From the NCBI GenBank assembly GCA_963844865.1, contig CAWJPY010000031.1:26897-90896 (forward strand): a stretch of DNA of 64,000 nucleotides. The letters are read 5' to 3'. This DNA is from CAWJPY01 sp963844865 (lineage in GTDB: Bacteria > Acidobacteriota > Thermoanaerobaculia > Thermoanaerobaculales > Sulfomarinibacteraceae). The notes under the pieces were generated by a model. The model ran no database searches. It saw nothing but the letters and a program-made list of their open reading frames with translations, and had not been told where the DNA came from. This document shows positions 17,540 through 26,307 of the stretch, piece after piece (within the stretch, counting starts at the first letter, position 1; every line of letters begins with the position of its first letter). The position numbers were made by a program, and so were the translations under genes.

Positions 17540-18895
17540 TCAATCGATCACCAGGCGCGCCACCGGTCTCGACAGGCGGCCGGCGACCCGGCCCAAAAGG
17601 AGGATGGCCACCGCGCCGAGGCCGAACACGAGGCCCCACCACAGCCCCTGCGGGCCCAGATCGAGGCCGAAGCCCAGCCCCACGCTCACCGGCATCCCCA
17701 CCAGCCAGAAACCGAGGACGTACAGCAGCATGGGCGTGCGGGTGTCGCCGAGCCCCCGCAGCACCCCGGCCGACACCACCTGCAGCCCGTCGAAGACCTG
17801 GAACACGCCGGCGATGACGATGAGGGAGGCGGCCAGCTCCTGCACCTCCCGCTGCGAGGTGTAGGCTGCGGCGAGGAGCGTCGGCAGCCCCAGGAAGAGC
17901 AGGGCCGTCCCGGCCATGAAGGAGGCGCCGCACAGCAGCCCGGCGCCCGCCGCTCGCCGCGCGCCCTCGCCGTCCGCGCGCCCCACCGCGTGTCCCACCC
18001 GTACCGCCGCCGCCGCCGACACGCCCAGGGGGACCATGAAGGTCAGCGACGCCAGGTTGATGGTCACCTGGTGGGCCGCCATGGCCACCGTACCCAGCCC
18101 ACCCATGAGGAGCGCCACCACGCCGAAGGCCGCCATCTCCAAGGTGAGCTGGAGACCGATGGGGGCGCCCAGGGCCACCGCCCGGCCCAGGGGGCGGAGG
18201 CGCAGCGCCTCCCGGTCGGGGCGCCCCAGCAGCGGCGCGAGGTGGCGGCGCGCCATCACCACGAGCCCCAAGAAGAGCAGGGTGCGGCTGGCGGTGGTGG
18301 CCCAGGCGGACCCGTAGGCCCCCATGGCCGGCAGCCCCAGCTTGCCGTGGACCATGGCCACGTCGAGCACCAGGTTCACCAGGTTGGCGAGGACGATCAC
18401 GATGACGATGGGCCGCATCCGCTCCATGGCCTGCAAGGACAGGCGCAGCACCAGGAACCCATAGAAGGGCAGGATCCCGGGCAGACACCGGTGCACGTAG
18501 CCGGCCGCCACCGGGACCACCTCCGGCGGCTGCGAGAAGGCCCGATACAGAGGCGCCACCGGGATCAAGGCCAGGACGGTGGGGATGGCGACCAGGACCG
18601 CGAGCACCAGCCCGCGCTGCACCATCCGGCGCACGGCCAGCCGATCCCGCGCGCCCACCGCCTGGGCCACCAGGGGGTCCATGGCCAGCAAGAGGCCGAA
18701 GCCGAAGGCCCACACCGACATGATGGTGACGTGGCCGAGGGCCACGGCGGCCAGGGCCGAGGCCGACACCCTGCCCACGACCATGGTGTCCACCACCCCC
18801 ATGAGCATCATGCCCACCTGCACCACCACCACCGGCACCGCGAGGCGGAGCATGGCGGCCAGGTCGGCGCGGCGGGGAAGCGCGAACACACCCAT
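17540..18895 (-). CDS. MATE family multidrug/cation antiporter
   Basis: 451 residues, about 12 membrane spans in two six-helix halves. NorM-like features include a helix-1 segment VQVGMMLMGVVDTMVVGRVS and the GAYGSAWATTASR loop before the second half. The protein should export drugs or organic cations using a Na+ or H+ gradient. ATG 18895 is preferred over 18931 because an extended -10 (TGCTATCCT, 18909-18917) lies between them, leaving a leader of only a few nt. Confidence 0.92.
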   Translation of the reverse strand: MGVFALPRRADLAAMLRLAVPVVVVQVGMMLMGVVDTMVVGRVSASALAAVALGHVTIMSVWAFGFGLLLAMDPLVAQAVGARDRLAVRRMVQRGLVLAVLVAIPTVLALIPVAPLYRAFSQPPEVVPVAAGYVHRCLPGILPFYGFLVLRLSLQAMERMRPIVIVIVLANLVNLVLDVAMVHGKLGLPAMGAYGSAWATTASRTLLFLGLVVMARRHLAPLLGRPDREALRLRPLGRAVALGAPIGLQLTLEMAAFGVVALLMGGLGTVAMAAHQVTINLASLTFMVPLGVSAAAAVRVGHAVGRADGEGARRAAGAGLLCGASFMAGTALLFLGLPTLLAAAYTSQREVQELAASLIVIAGVFQVFDGLQVVSAGVLRGLGDTRTPMLLYVLGFWLVGMPVSVGLGFGLDLGPQGLWWGLVFGLGAVAILLLGRVAGRLSRPVARLVID

Positions 18896-18908
18896 GACGA
18901 GCCGGCGC

Positions 18909-18917
18909 AGGATAGCA
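18909..18917 (-). promoter_or_regulatory. Extended -10 promoter of the MATE gene
   Basis: On the minus strand TGCTATCCT, followed 13 nt later by the ATG. The same 9-mer is found in front of the TerB-like gene at 31205-31213. Confidence 0.55.
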
Positions 18918-18933
18918 GTCCCAGCGCACATCG

Positions 18934-18966
18934 CTCACACCGGCGGCAGACCGCCGCCGGTGTGAG
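18934..18966 (-). terminator. Strong hairpin after the large subtilase gene
   Basis: A 14-bp perfect stem (CTCACACCGGCGGC / GCCGCCGGTGTGAG) with a 5-nt loop lies 18 bp after the subtilase stop and upstream of the MATE promoter. There is no T-tract, so it may be a factor-dependent terminator or act as a transcript-end stabiliser. Confidence 0.65.
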
Positions 18967-18983
18967 GAGCGAGACCGCGAACC

Positions 18984-21900
18984 TTAGTGACAGCCCAACG
19001 TCGGGTCCACCTGGGCCTTCAGGCTGCCTCCGGCATTCACCATGAAGCCGTCCCCGAGGACGATGCCGGCGCCCGCGCACAGGCTGGCGTCACCGCTCGC
19101 TGTCACCTCCGAGCTCTCCACGGTCAGGTTGCCGCAGGCGGTGATGGTCTCCGTGCCGCTGACGGTGTAGTGGGCCACGGTGCGGTCCACGGGCGGCAGA
19201 CACGCGGCGTTGACCACCGTCGTCGCCGTCGCTTCCACCGTCTCGGAGCCGAGGGTCGCCTGGGCGACGTTCACCACGTGCTGCGGTCCGTCGCCGACCT
19301 GCGCCTGGAAGCTGAAGGTGCCGACGCTGCCAGAGACGCTGTCCACAACCAGGTCGGTCCCAACCGCCGGCGGGGTGCCGACGCCGTTGTAGTAGTAGCT
19401 GTCACCCACGGTACCGTCCGCATTCTCGGCCCCCACGGTCAGGCTGCTCGGCACGCTGGGAGAGATGCCGCCGTAGACGAAGTGAATATCACGGGTCGCA
19501 CCCTGGCCCAGCCACACCTGGAAGGTGTGGGAGGTGCCCGCCACGTTGTACTGCGGAATCTCCTTCCACTCGATCACGCACCACGAGTCCACACCGTCGG
19601 TCAGGATACCGATGTAGCAGTTTCCGCCCGCCCCCAGATTCAGGTCAGTCCAGAACGGTGCGAGCAGGTTGTTCGGTGTGGCCGGCTCGGGCAACGCGGT
19701 GTTCGTGGGCCCGGCGGTGCTCCCGCTCGCCGTGCCGAGCTCGACCGTGCCGTTGATCGACATGATGAGCGAGTCGTAATGCTGGCCGTTGTAGTAGATG
19801 TCCAGACCGCTGAACGCCCAGCCTCCATCATCGCAGTCGCCAGGGCAGGCGAGCGGACTGATGCTGAAGTTGGTGAGCGACAGGTATCCCGCCGGCGACG
19901 CGCCCGGCGCCACGTCGAGGCCCGTGGCATCCAGAACGCCGGTCGCTGTGAGCTGTCTTGTCCCTGCGTCGTACGTGAAAGGGAAGGGCGAGCCGTCGAC
20001 CATACCCGCCGCCGAGCCCGGAACGTAAGACGAGTTGTCGGGAATCGGGTCGACCAGGCTGAAGCTGGTGGCAGACGTAAAGTTCGCCAGGTCGATGGTG
20101 TAGGTGACGACCTCACCCGAGGCGGCTGTGGCCTTGTCGGCGGTCTTCTCCAGCAGGCCCGAGTTGGAGCTCGCCTGCGGTCGTACTGCGACCGGCAGGT
20201 GGAACGCCGGCGCCTGGCTCCCCAGCTCCTCGAGGTCCACCTGGCCGAAGTACCACGTCCCCGGCGCCGCCAGGGCGGTGTCGGCGGTCACCTGGAGGCT
20301 GCCCGAGGCGCCCGGGGCGAGGGTCAACGTGGTGGGCGTGACGGTCAGACCCATGACCGCCGGGGAGTCGGAGGACGCGCTCACCCCCCACGACGTGGGC
20401 ACCCCGAGCGTGTTGGTGAACGTGCGCGTCCACGAGCACGAGCCGACGCAGACGTCGTCGGCGAGACTGGGCAGGTTGAGGGCGGTGGGGTCGCCCCCGG
20501 AGGCGGGGTCGGCCGCGGTGAAGTTCGCCGCCGTCTCGTCCATGACCAGACCGGACCGGCCGGCCTTGGTGAGATCGACCCGGCCCGCCCCGCGGTCGAA
20601 GGGAGTGCCCGGCGTCACACCGTCCTCCTTGATCACGCCTGCGGCCGCCGTCCCCATGAGCGCCGAACGCACCTCCATGGGCGTCCAGGACGGATGCAAC
20701 GCTCGCAGCAGCGCCCCTGCCCCGGCCACGTGGGGGCTCGCCATGGAGGTCCCGGAGAGCAGGTTCGCATTCAGGCTGAGGCCGTCGGCGGCGATGATGT
20801 CCACCCCCGGCGCCGTCACGTCGGGCTTGACGACGGCAGGCACCGATGGGTTCGGGCCCCGGGAGCTGAAGCCGGCGAGCACGTCCGCCTCGGCGGCGTC
20901 GTGGGCCGCGGACGTGCCGCTGATGGTCGCCTGGTGGCCGCTGCCGGAGGCCAACCAGGCCTTCAGCGCCGCGCCGTCCGTGTACCCGAGGTGAACCGCC
21001 GGCAGCACGTGCGGGTCCGCGTAGACCGTCTCGCCGTCAATCGACTGGTTGACCAGTACCAGGCCGCCGGCGCCGCCGGCGAGCACGTTCGAGCCCTTGT
21101 CCACCCGGGCGATGGTGCCGCGGTCGCAGACCACGATCTGGCCGCTGAAGGTCCCGCCGGGGAAGGGGGTCAAGCATCCGCCGTCACCGAAATCCCCGGC
21201 GTAGACGATGGAGGTCGGGCCGTAGCCGTCGGTGAGGGACTTGCCGGTCATGGGCGCCGGGGGCGAGGTGCCTCCGGTCATGGGGCCGAGGGTGTTCCAC
21301 AGGTGTCGGTCGTGGGTCGCCGCCGCGGTGGAGGTGACCCACGGGGCCTCGGCGGGCGAGCCCACGGTGCCTGCCCCCGGTCCGCTGTTTCCGGCCGAGG
21401 TGGCCACGAAGATGCCGGCGTCCATGGCGCTCAGGTAGGCCAGGCTGTCAGCGTCGGTCCAGGGGTCGGAGGAGCCGCCGCCGATGGAGAAGTTGATCAC
21501 GTCCACGCCGTCCGCGACGGCCTGGTCGATGCCGGCCACGATGGCGCCCGTCGCACAGCTCCCGGAGACGTTGCAGACGTCGTAGGCGATGAGGTTGGCG
21601 TGGGGCGCCACCCCCGAGATGTCGAAGTACATGGTGATGGTGGGCGCCACCAGAGCCAGACTCGACAGGGCGTTCCCGGCGGCGGTGGAGGCGGTGTGGG
21701 TCCCGTGTCCGTTATTGTCCGTCGGCCCGTCCTCGAAGTTCCAGGCGCCGATCAGCTTGTCGTTGCACGGAAAGCTGGCGTCATAGACGCCGGAGCCCGA
21801 GTCGCAGACCCCGAAGAACGTCCCGCGAGGGTTGCTGTGGTCGTACCCGTCCACCGGTCCCACGTCGGCGAAGGAGGGGTGGTCGGGGTTGATGCCGCTG

Positions 21901-22523
21901 TCCACCACCCCGACCACGATCCCCTCGCCCTTGGTGCCCGGCAGGCCGCCGGTGGCCGTGCCGTCCCACACCGAGGGCGCGCCGATCCACTCGGGGCCGG
22001 CGTCGGTGTCGATGAAGCGCATCACCTCCGGGGTCACCGCCGCCACGCCGGGGAGCTTCGCCACCCGAGCAGCCTCGCTGGCCGTCATGGGCGCGACGAA
22101 GCCGTTGAAGGCCACGTGGTAGCGGCGATCAACCCGGAGCGGCCGACCGATCGCCACGTCGATGCTCGCCTCCACCTCCGCCTGGCGACGGCCCAGATAG
22201 GCGGCGTACGAACGCTCCGGCCCACCCGCGGTGTTCAGGCGCTGGACACTGCGAACCGCCGGAGAGGTGGGAGCGAGGCTCCCGATGCCGCCGCGGTAGC
22301 TCGCCAGGGGCGGTTCCACGAGTCGGACGATGTAGCGACCGGTCTTGACGGCCGGTCCCGTTGCACCGACCTCCCGAACGGAGAACTCCGGCCCGAGATC
22401 GACGACCTGGAGCCCGGAGGGGGGCGCGGCCGCGGCGGCGGGTCCCTGCCCCAACCCGAAAAGAAGCAATCCACACAGCACGATCAGGCCGGCTCGACGC
22501 AGGGGGTGCAGCACCAGGAACAT
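18984..22523 (-). CDS. Large secreted subtilisin-like protease with PA and DUF11-like domains
   Basis: 1179 residues. A signal peptide (about 1-33) and I9-type propeptide (62-170, beginning GRYIVRLVEPP) come first. The peptidase has D208 in VVGVVDSGI, H273 in NGHGTHTA and the serine near 590 in SGTSMASPHVAG, with a protease-associated (PA) insertion before it. A fibronectin-like segment, a DUF11-like repeat (VTYTIDLAN) and a C-terminal coat-hanger-like stretch (VSGTETITACGNLTVESSEV) follow. That tail type is common on exported proteins of Acidobacteriota-like bacteria. The start has GGGAGGAC upstream. Confidence 0.93.
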   Translation of the reverse strand: MFLVLHPLRRAGLIVLCGLLLFGLGQGPAAAAAPPSGLQVVDLGPEFSVREVGATGPAVKTGRYIVRLVEPPLASYRGGIGSLAPTSPAVRSVQRLNTAGGPERSYAAYLGRRQAEVEASIDVAIGRPLRVDRRYHVAFNGFVAPMTASEAARVAKLPGVAAVTPEVMRFIDTDAGPEWIGAPSVWDGTATGGLPGTKGEGIVVGVVDSGINPDHPSFADVGPVDGYDHSNPRGTFFGVCDSGSGVYDASFPCNDKLIGAWNFEDGPTDNNGHGTHTASTAAGNALSSLALVAPTITMYFDISGVAPHANLIAYDVCNVSGSCATGAIVAGIDQAVADGVDVINFSIGGGSSDPWTDADSLAYLSAMDAGIFVATSAGNSGPGAGTVGSPAEAPWVTSTAAATHDRHLWNTLGPMTGGTSPPAPMTGKSLTDGYGPTSIVYAGDFGDGGCLTPFPGGTFSGQIVVCDRGTIARVDKGSNVLAGGAGGLVLVNQSIDGETVYADPHVLPAVHLGYTDGAALKAWLASGSGHQATISGTSAAHDAAEADVLAGFSSRGPNPSVPAVVKPDVTAPGVDIIAADGLSLNANLLSGTSMASPHVAGAGALLRALHPSWTPMEVRSALMGTAAAGVIKEDGVTPGTPFDRGAGRVDLTKAGRSGLVMDETAANFTAADPASGGDPTALNLPSLADDVCVGSCSWTRTFTNTLGVPTSWGVSASSDSPAVMGLTVTPTTLTLAPGASGSLQVTADTALAAPGTWYFGQVDLEELGSQAPAFHLPVAVRPQASSNSGLLEKTADKATAASGEVVTYTIDLANFTSATSFSLVDPIPDNSSYVPGSAAGMVDGSPFPFTYDAGTRQLTATGVLDATGLDVAPGASPAGYLSLTNFSISPLACPGDCDDGGWAFSGLDIYYNGQHYDSLIMSINGTVELGTASGSTAGPTNTALPEPATPNNLLAPFWTDLNLGAGGNCYIGILTDGVDSWCVIEWKEIPQYNVAGTSHTFQVWLGQGATRDIHFVYGGISPSVPSSLTVGAENADGTVGDSYYYNGVGTPPAVGTDLVVDSVSGSVGTFSFQAQVGDGPQHVVNVAQATLGSETVEATATTVVNAACLPPVDRTVAHYTVSGTETITACGNLTVESSEVTASGDASLCAGAGIVLGDGFMVNAGGSLKAQVDPTLGCH

Positions 22524-22672
22524 GGCAGTCCTCCCATCCGATCAGAGCTCGCGACGCGTGCGCCGGACCACGCTCATTGCGTGATTTCCGTCACATTCCT
22601 TCTGGTTGGATGGAGACGATAGCACAGTGGCGAACCGGTATCACCCTCCGTTCTCAACGCGCCGGCCGCCGG

Positions 22673-22681
22673 TGGTAGGAT
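22673..22681 (+). promoter_or_regulatory. Possible extended -10 of the C69 gene
   Basis: TGGTAGGAT lies 23 bp before the start codon, giving a very short leader that would still include the GGAGGG at 22689-22694. Confidence 0.35.
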
Positions 22682-22704
22682 CGCCGCCGGAGGGCGATCT
22701 CGAC

Positions 22705-24351
22705 ATGCACCACAATCTCAGATACGCGGTCCTGGCTACTCTCGCAGTCGCAGTCACGTGGGGGAGCGCGCCGGGAATCGAGGCATGCACGAACATCCTG
22801 GTGACCCGGAGCGCCACCGCCGACGGCTCCACCATCATCACCTACGCCTGCGACGGCCGCTTCCATCCGCGACTGGAGCGCAAGGACGCCGCCGACCACC
22901 CGCCCGGCGCCATGCGCGCCCTGCGCAGCTTCGACGGGTCCGTGCGGGCGGAGATCCCCGAAGTCCCGCACACCTACGCCGTGGTCGGCCTGATGAACGA
23001 GCACCAGCTCGCCATCGCCGAGACCACCACCACCGGCCGCGAGGAGCTGCGCGACCCGGACGGGGTCCTGCACTACTGGGACCTGATGCAGCTCGCCCTG
23101 GAGCGGGCGAGGACCGCGCGGGAGGCCATCGACGTCATGACCTCCCTGGTGGCCGAGCATGGCTACCGTTCCACCGCGGAGAGCTTCGCCATCGCAGATC
23201 CCAATGAGGTGTGGCTGATGGAGATGATCGGCCGCGGGCCGGGTGGGAAGGGGGCCATCTGGGTCGCCCTCAAGGTCCCCGACGGCGCCATCGCCGCCTA
23301 CGCCAACGGCATGCGAATCCACGAGCTTCCGGCCCGTGACCCGGACAGCTGCCGGTACTCGGATGACGTCGTGGACTTCGCGGTGGAGCACGGCTTCTGG
23401 GACCCGCACTCCGGTCGTCCCTTCGACTTCGCGGCGGCCTACGACAAGCCCACGGTGCAGTCCCGGCGCTACACCGCGACCAGGGTGTGGTCGGTGTTCC
23501 GGCGTGCAGCTCCGTCCCACGAGGCCGAGCTCGACCCCGCCTACCACCGCGGCGACCCCCAAGCCAAGCCCTATCCTCTCTGGATCAAGCCCGACCACAA
23601 GCTGACCGTGGCCGACGTGATGGCGCTCATGCGCGACCACTACGAGGGCACCCCCTACGACATGACGGTGGGTCCTGCTGCCGGGCCGTTCCACGACCCC
23701 AACCGCTGGCGGCCCATCGCCTGGGAGGTCGACGGCCAGAAGTACTCCTGGGAGCGGCCCATCTCCACCCAGCAGACCGGGTTCTCGTTCGTTTCCCAGT
23801 CCCGGTCGTGGCTGCCGGACGCCATCGGCGGCGTCTACTGGTACGGCGTGGACGACACCTACACCACCTGCTACATGCCCCTGTACGCGGGCATCGACCG
23901 CCTGCCCCCGAGCTTCACGGTGGGCGACATCGATCACTTCAGCTGGGACGACGGGTGGTGGGTCTTCAACCTGGTCGCCAACCTGGCCAACCTGAAGTTC
24001 TCCTACATGGCGCCGGAGATCGTGGCGCTGCAGCAGCAGCTCGAAGGACGGATGCTGGCCGACCAGGGGGCAGTGGAGAAGGCGGCCGTCGACCTGTGGG
24101 ACACGGACCCCGCCCGGGCCCGCGACTTCCTCACCGACTACTCGGTGAGCCATGCCGAGGAGGTGGTGCGGCGCTGGCAGCAGCTCGCGATGCATCTCAT
24201 CACCCGCTACAACGACGGCTACGTCGCGGAGGAAGGGAAGGACCCCGAGCGCGGCTACCCCGAGGAGTGGCTGCGCGAGGTGGTGCGTCAGGACGGCGCC
24301 CGGCACCGGCTCGCCCAGCCGGACAAGGCGGAGACCGACCTGCCGTATTGA
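22705..24351 (+). CDS. Exported C69-family dipeptidase
   Basis: 548 residues from ATG 22705, chosen because the signal peptide begins there and GGAGGG lies upstream. Cleavage before C28 (in IEACTNILV) would expose an N-terminal nucleophile cysteine, as in Ntn-hydrolase dipeptidases of family C69 (formerly U34). The TADGSTIITYACDG stretch, AIAETTTTGRE and the later HDPNRWRP segment are typical. It should cleave dipeptides in the periplasm or on the surface. It is divergent from the large subtilase and may act on its products. Confidence 0.9.
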   Translation: MHHNLRYAVLATLAVAVTWGSAPGIEACTNILVTRSATADGSTIITYACDGRFHPRLERKDAADHPPGAMRALRSFDGSVRAEIPEVPHTYAVVGLMNEHQLAIAETTTTGREELRDPDGVLHYWDLMQLALERARTAREAIDVMTSLVAEHGYRSTAESFAIADPNEVWLMEMIGRGPGGKGAIWVALKVPDGAIAAYANGMRIHELPARDPDSCRYSDDVVDFAVEHGFWDPHSGRPFDFAAAYDKPTVQSRRYTATRVWSVFRRAAPSHEAELDPAYHRGDPQAKPYPLWIKPDHKLTVADVMALMRDHYEGTPYDMTVGPAAGPFHDPNRWRPIAWEVDGQKYSWERPISTQQTGFSFVSQSRSWLPDAIGGVYWYGVDDTYTTCYMPLYAGIDRLPPSFTVGDIDHFSWDDGWWVFNLVANLANLKFSYMAPEIVALQQQLEGRMLADQGAVEKAAVDLWDTDPARARDFLTDYSVSHAEEVVRRWQQLAMHLITRYNDGYVAEEGKDPERGYPEEWLREVVRQDGARHRLAQPDKAETDLPY

Positions 24352-24471
24352 CCTCTGATACTCCCGAAGACTCTCTCCGTTGGACTGCCCCTGTACGCTG
24401 ATCGCGGCCGGGGCCGCGGTCGCTGCTCGCTCAAAGCTGACGCTGCCCGCTGACGCTGTACCGGCCGGCGG

Positions 24472-24945
24472 CTACGGCTCCACGGGGGGAACGCCGCCGG
24501 CCAGTGCCTCCATGTCGGAGCGCCGGGGCCACCCGATCAGCATGGCGGCCAGGGCCGCCGCGGCGAAGACCGCCGACCAGGTGGGGTCGCCGCCGATGAA
24601 GCTCAGGACGAGGCCGAAGATGGCCACGCTCTCGCGCAGGGCAAAGGCGATGACGACGGCGTTGCGGTACCCGCTGAGGCGTTCCCCGGCGGTGCTCGAC
24701 CGCCCGGCGGCCGCCACCCGGGCCCGGAACATGACAGGAGCGAACAGGAGCTGCGCGGCTGCCACCGCCCCGAGGACCCACGTCAACGTGCGGAGCGTTC
24801 CTCCGGCGAGGAGAGGCGTCGTCACGGCGGGAGTCACCAGCCAGGCCACGACCACGTACACCGGCACCGTCGTGGCCATGGCCGCCGCCAGGATCATGGT
24901 CGCCCGGACGTTCTGGTCGAGGTCACCCGGATCAGGGGTCGCCAT
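24472..24945 (-). CDS. Four-helix membrane protein of unknown function
   Basis: I do not recognise a family. 157 residues with four predicted membrane helices (about 18-40, 52-75, 95-118, 124-143) and a short soluble N-terminus (MATPDPGDLDQNVRAT). Start at 24945 with AAGGGCGG upstream; the frame runs open further 5' but without membrane or domain pattern. It is divergent from the methyltransferase and convergent with the dipeptidase, so context gives no function. Confidence 0.7.
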   Translation of the reverse strand: MATPDPGDLDQNVRATMILAAAMATTVPVYVVVAWLVTPAVTTPLLAGGTLRTLTWVLGAVAAAQLLFAPVMFRARVAAAGRSSTAGERLSGYRNAVVIAFALRESVAIFGLVLSFIGGDPTWSAVFAAAALAAMLIGWPRRSDMEALAGGVPPVEP

Positions 24946-25144
24946 GGGTCCGCCCTTCCCACCGGCGCGTCCCGCTGCAGCGCCAGCTGGGGAGACGAGA
25001 CGCCCGAACCCCGTCCCTGCCCCAACGGCCGGCGCCGGTCGTCCTGGGCCGCCGGAGCTCCTCCTCACCTGGCATCGTCGCCGACACTATGCCCCAGGCC
25101 GGGGCGCCCTGTCGAGGCCCCCCACCCCTCTCCACCGTCCTGGG

Positions 25145-25150
25145 TATAGT
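25145..25150 (+). promoter_or_regulatory. -10 box of the methyltransferase gene
   Basis: TATAGT lies 19 bp before the ATG, leaving just enough leader for the GGAGG at 25158-25162. No -35 is recognisable. Confidence 0.45.
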
Positions 25151-25169
25151 GACCCGTGGAGGTCGTCCC

Positions 25170-26144
25170 ATGGACCCACAGGAGCTCCGCGCCCAGGCAT
25201 CCGGATTCCAGGCCGCAACCGTCATCCTGGTCGCCAACCACCTGCGCATGCTGGCCGCGCTCTGCGGCGAGCCGCTCTCCACCGACCAGCTCGCCGGCAG
25301 CCTGGACCTGGACGTTCGCGCCACCGCCATGCTCTGCGACGCCCTGGTCTGCCTCGGCGTCATCGCCCGGACCGACGACGGACGCCTCCACGTCGCCGAC
25401 GAGCTGCGCGACGCTCTCGACCCCAGCTCCCACGGCTCCCTGACCCGCATCCTGGACCACCAGTTCCATCTCCTGCAGCGCTGGGCAAAGCTGGACCAGG
25501 TGCTGCGCACGGGCGAGCCCATCCCCCGCCCCCCCGACGACGAGGAGCGCCGGCGAGCATTCATCCTCGGCATGGCGGACCTGGCCCGGCAGGCGGCGCC
25601 GCCGTTGTGGGCGGCCATCGACCTGGGCGGTCACCGCCACCTGGTGGACGTCGGTGGCGGACCCGGCGAGTACGCCCTGGCTGCGCTCGAGCGCTTTCCG
25701 GAGCTGCGCGCCACCGTGTTCGACCGCCCCGAGGTCCTCGCCATCGCGCAGGAGTACGCAGCCCGGCGGGAAGTCGGCGGACGCCTCGCCACCACCCCAG
25801 GCGACGCGCTCGAGGACGACATCCCGACCTGCGACGTGGCCCTGGTCTCTGCGCTGGTCCACTCCTACGGTCCGACCCAGGTGGACCACATCGCCCGCCA
25901 CGTGGCGGCCGGGGTGTTACCGGGCGGGAGAGTGCTCATCCGCGAGTTCCTGTGGGACGACGACGCGCACAGCGGACCGCTGTCCGCCGCCCTGTTCGCC
26001 GTCAACATGCTCGGCGGTACGGCCACCGGACGGGTCTGGTCGGCCGGGGACCTGGAGGAGATCTTCGGTGCGGCCGGCTTCTCCGACTGGTCGCTGGTCC
26101 GGATCGATCCCCGTTCCAGCGTCCTGGTCGGCGTCCGCGACTGA
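25170..26144 (+). CDS. SAM-dependent O-methyltransferase (winged-helix dimerisation type)
   Basis: 324 residues. An N-terminal winged-helix dimerisation domain (about 1-90, including STDQLAGSLDLD) is followed by a class I methyltransferase fold with motif I VDVGGGPGEYAL (about 157-168). The catalytic half includes HVAAGVLPGGRVLIREF. The layout is that of the O-methyltransferase family 2 / ArsR-like fusion used on small phenolic or polyketide substrates. There is no biosynthetic cluster nearby, so the substrate stays open. GGAGG precedes the ATG. Confidence 0.87.
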   Translation: MDPQELRAQASGFQAATVILVANHLRMLAALCGEPLSTDQLAGSLDLDVRATAMLCDALVCLGVIARTDDGRLHVADELRDALDPSSHGSLTRILDHQFHLLQRWAKLDQVLRTGEPIPRPPDDEERRRAFILGMADLARQAAPPLWAAIDLGGHRHLVDVGGGPGEYALAALERFPELRATVFDRPEVLAIAQEYAARREVGGRLATTPGDALEDDIPTCDVALVSALVHSYGPTQVDHIARHVAAGVLPGGRVLIREFLWDDDAHSGPLSAALFAVNMLGGTATGRVWSAGDLEEIFGAAGFSDWSLVRIDPRSSVLVGVRD

Positions 26145-26184
26145 GGCGTTCCCCGACGGCGAGGAACGCCCGTCGGGGAACGCC
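26145..26184 (+). terminator. 15-bp perfect hairpin after the methyltransferase
   Basis: GGCGTTCCCCGACGG and its exact reverse complement are separated by 10 nt and begin at the base after the stop codon. There is no T-tract. It most likely ends or protects the methyltransferase transcript. Confidence 0.65.
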
Positions 26185-26307
26185 CCATGAAACTTTCCCC
26201 CATCTGGACTACACTCTCCTTGAACGTCGCAACATGGTCCCCGTGCGCAGCGAGCCGCTCTCGCGGTCGCAGGGCCGACAGCGACACGTCGACTGGGCGC
26301 ACAGGAG

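Noticed and set aside
18987..22622. A 1,211-codon open frame opposite the large subtilase
   Set aside because: It is rich in His, Arg, Gly and Val with no domain, typical antisense shadow of a high-GC gene; the opposite strand has a complete protease.
25170..26144. DNA methyltransferase of a restriction system
   Set aside because: The winged-helix dimerisation domain plus VDVGGGPG motif indicates a small-molecule O-methyltransferase; there is no DPPY/NPPF motif or nuclease neighbour.
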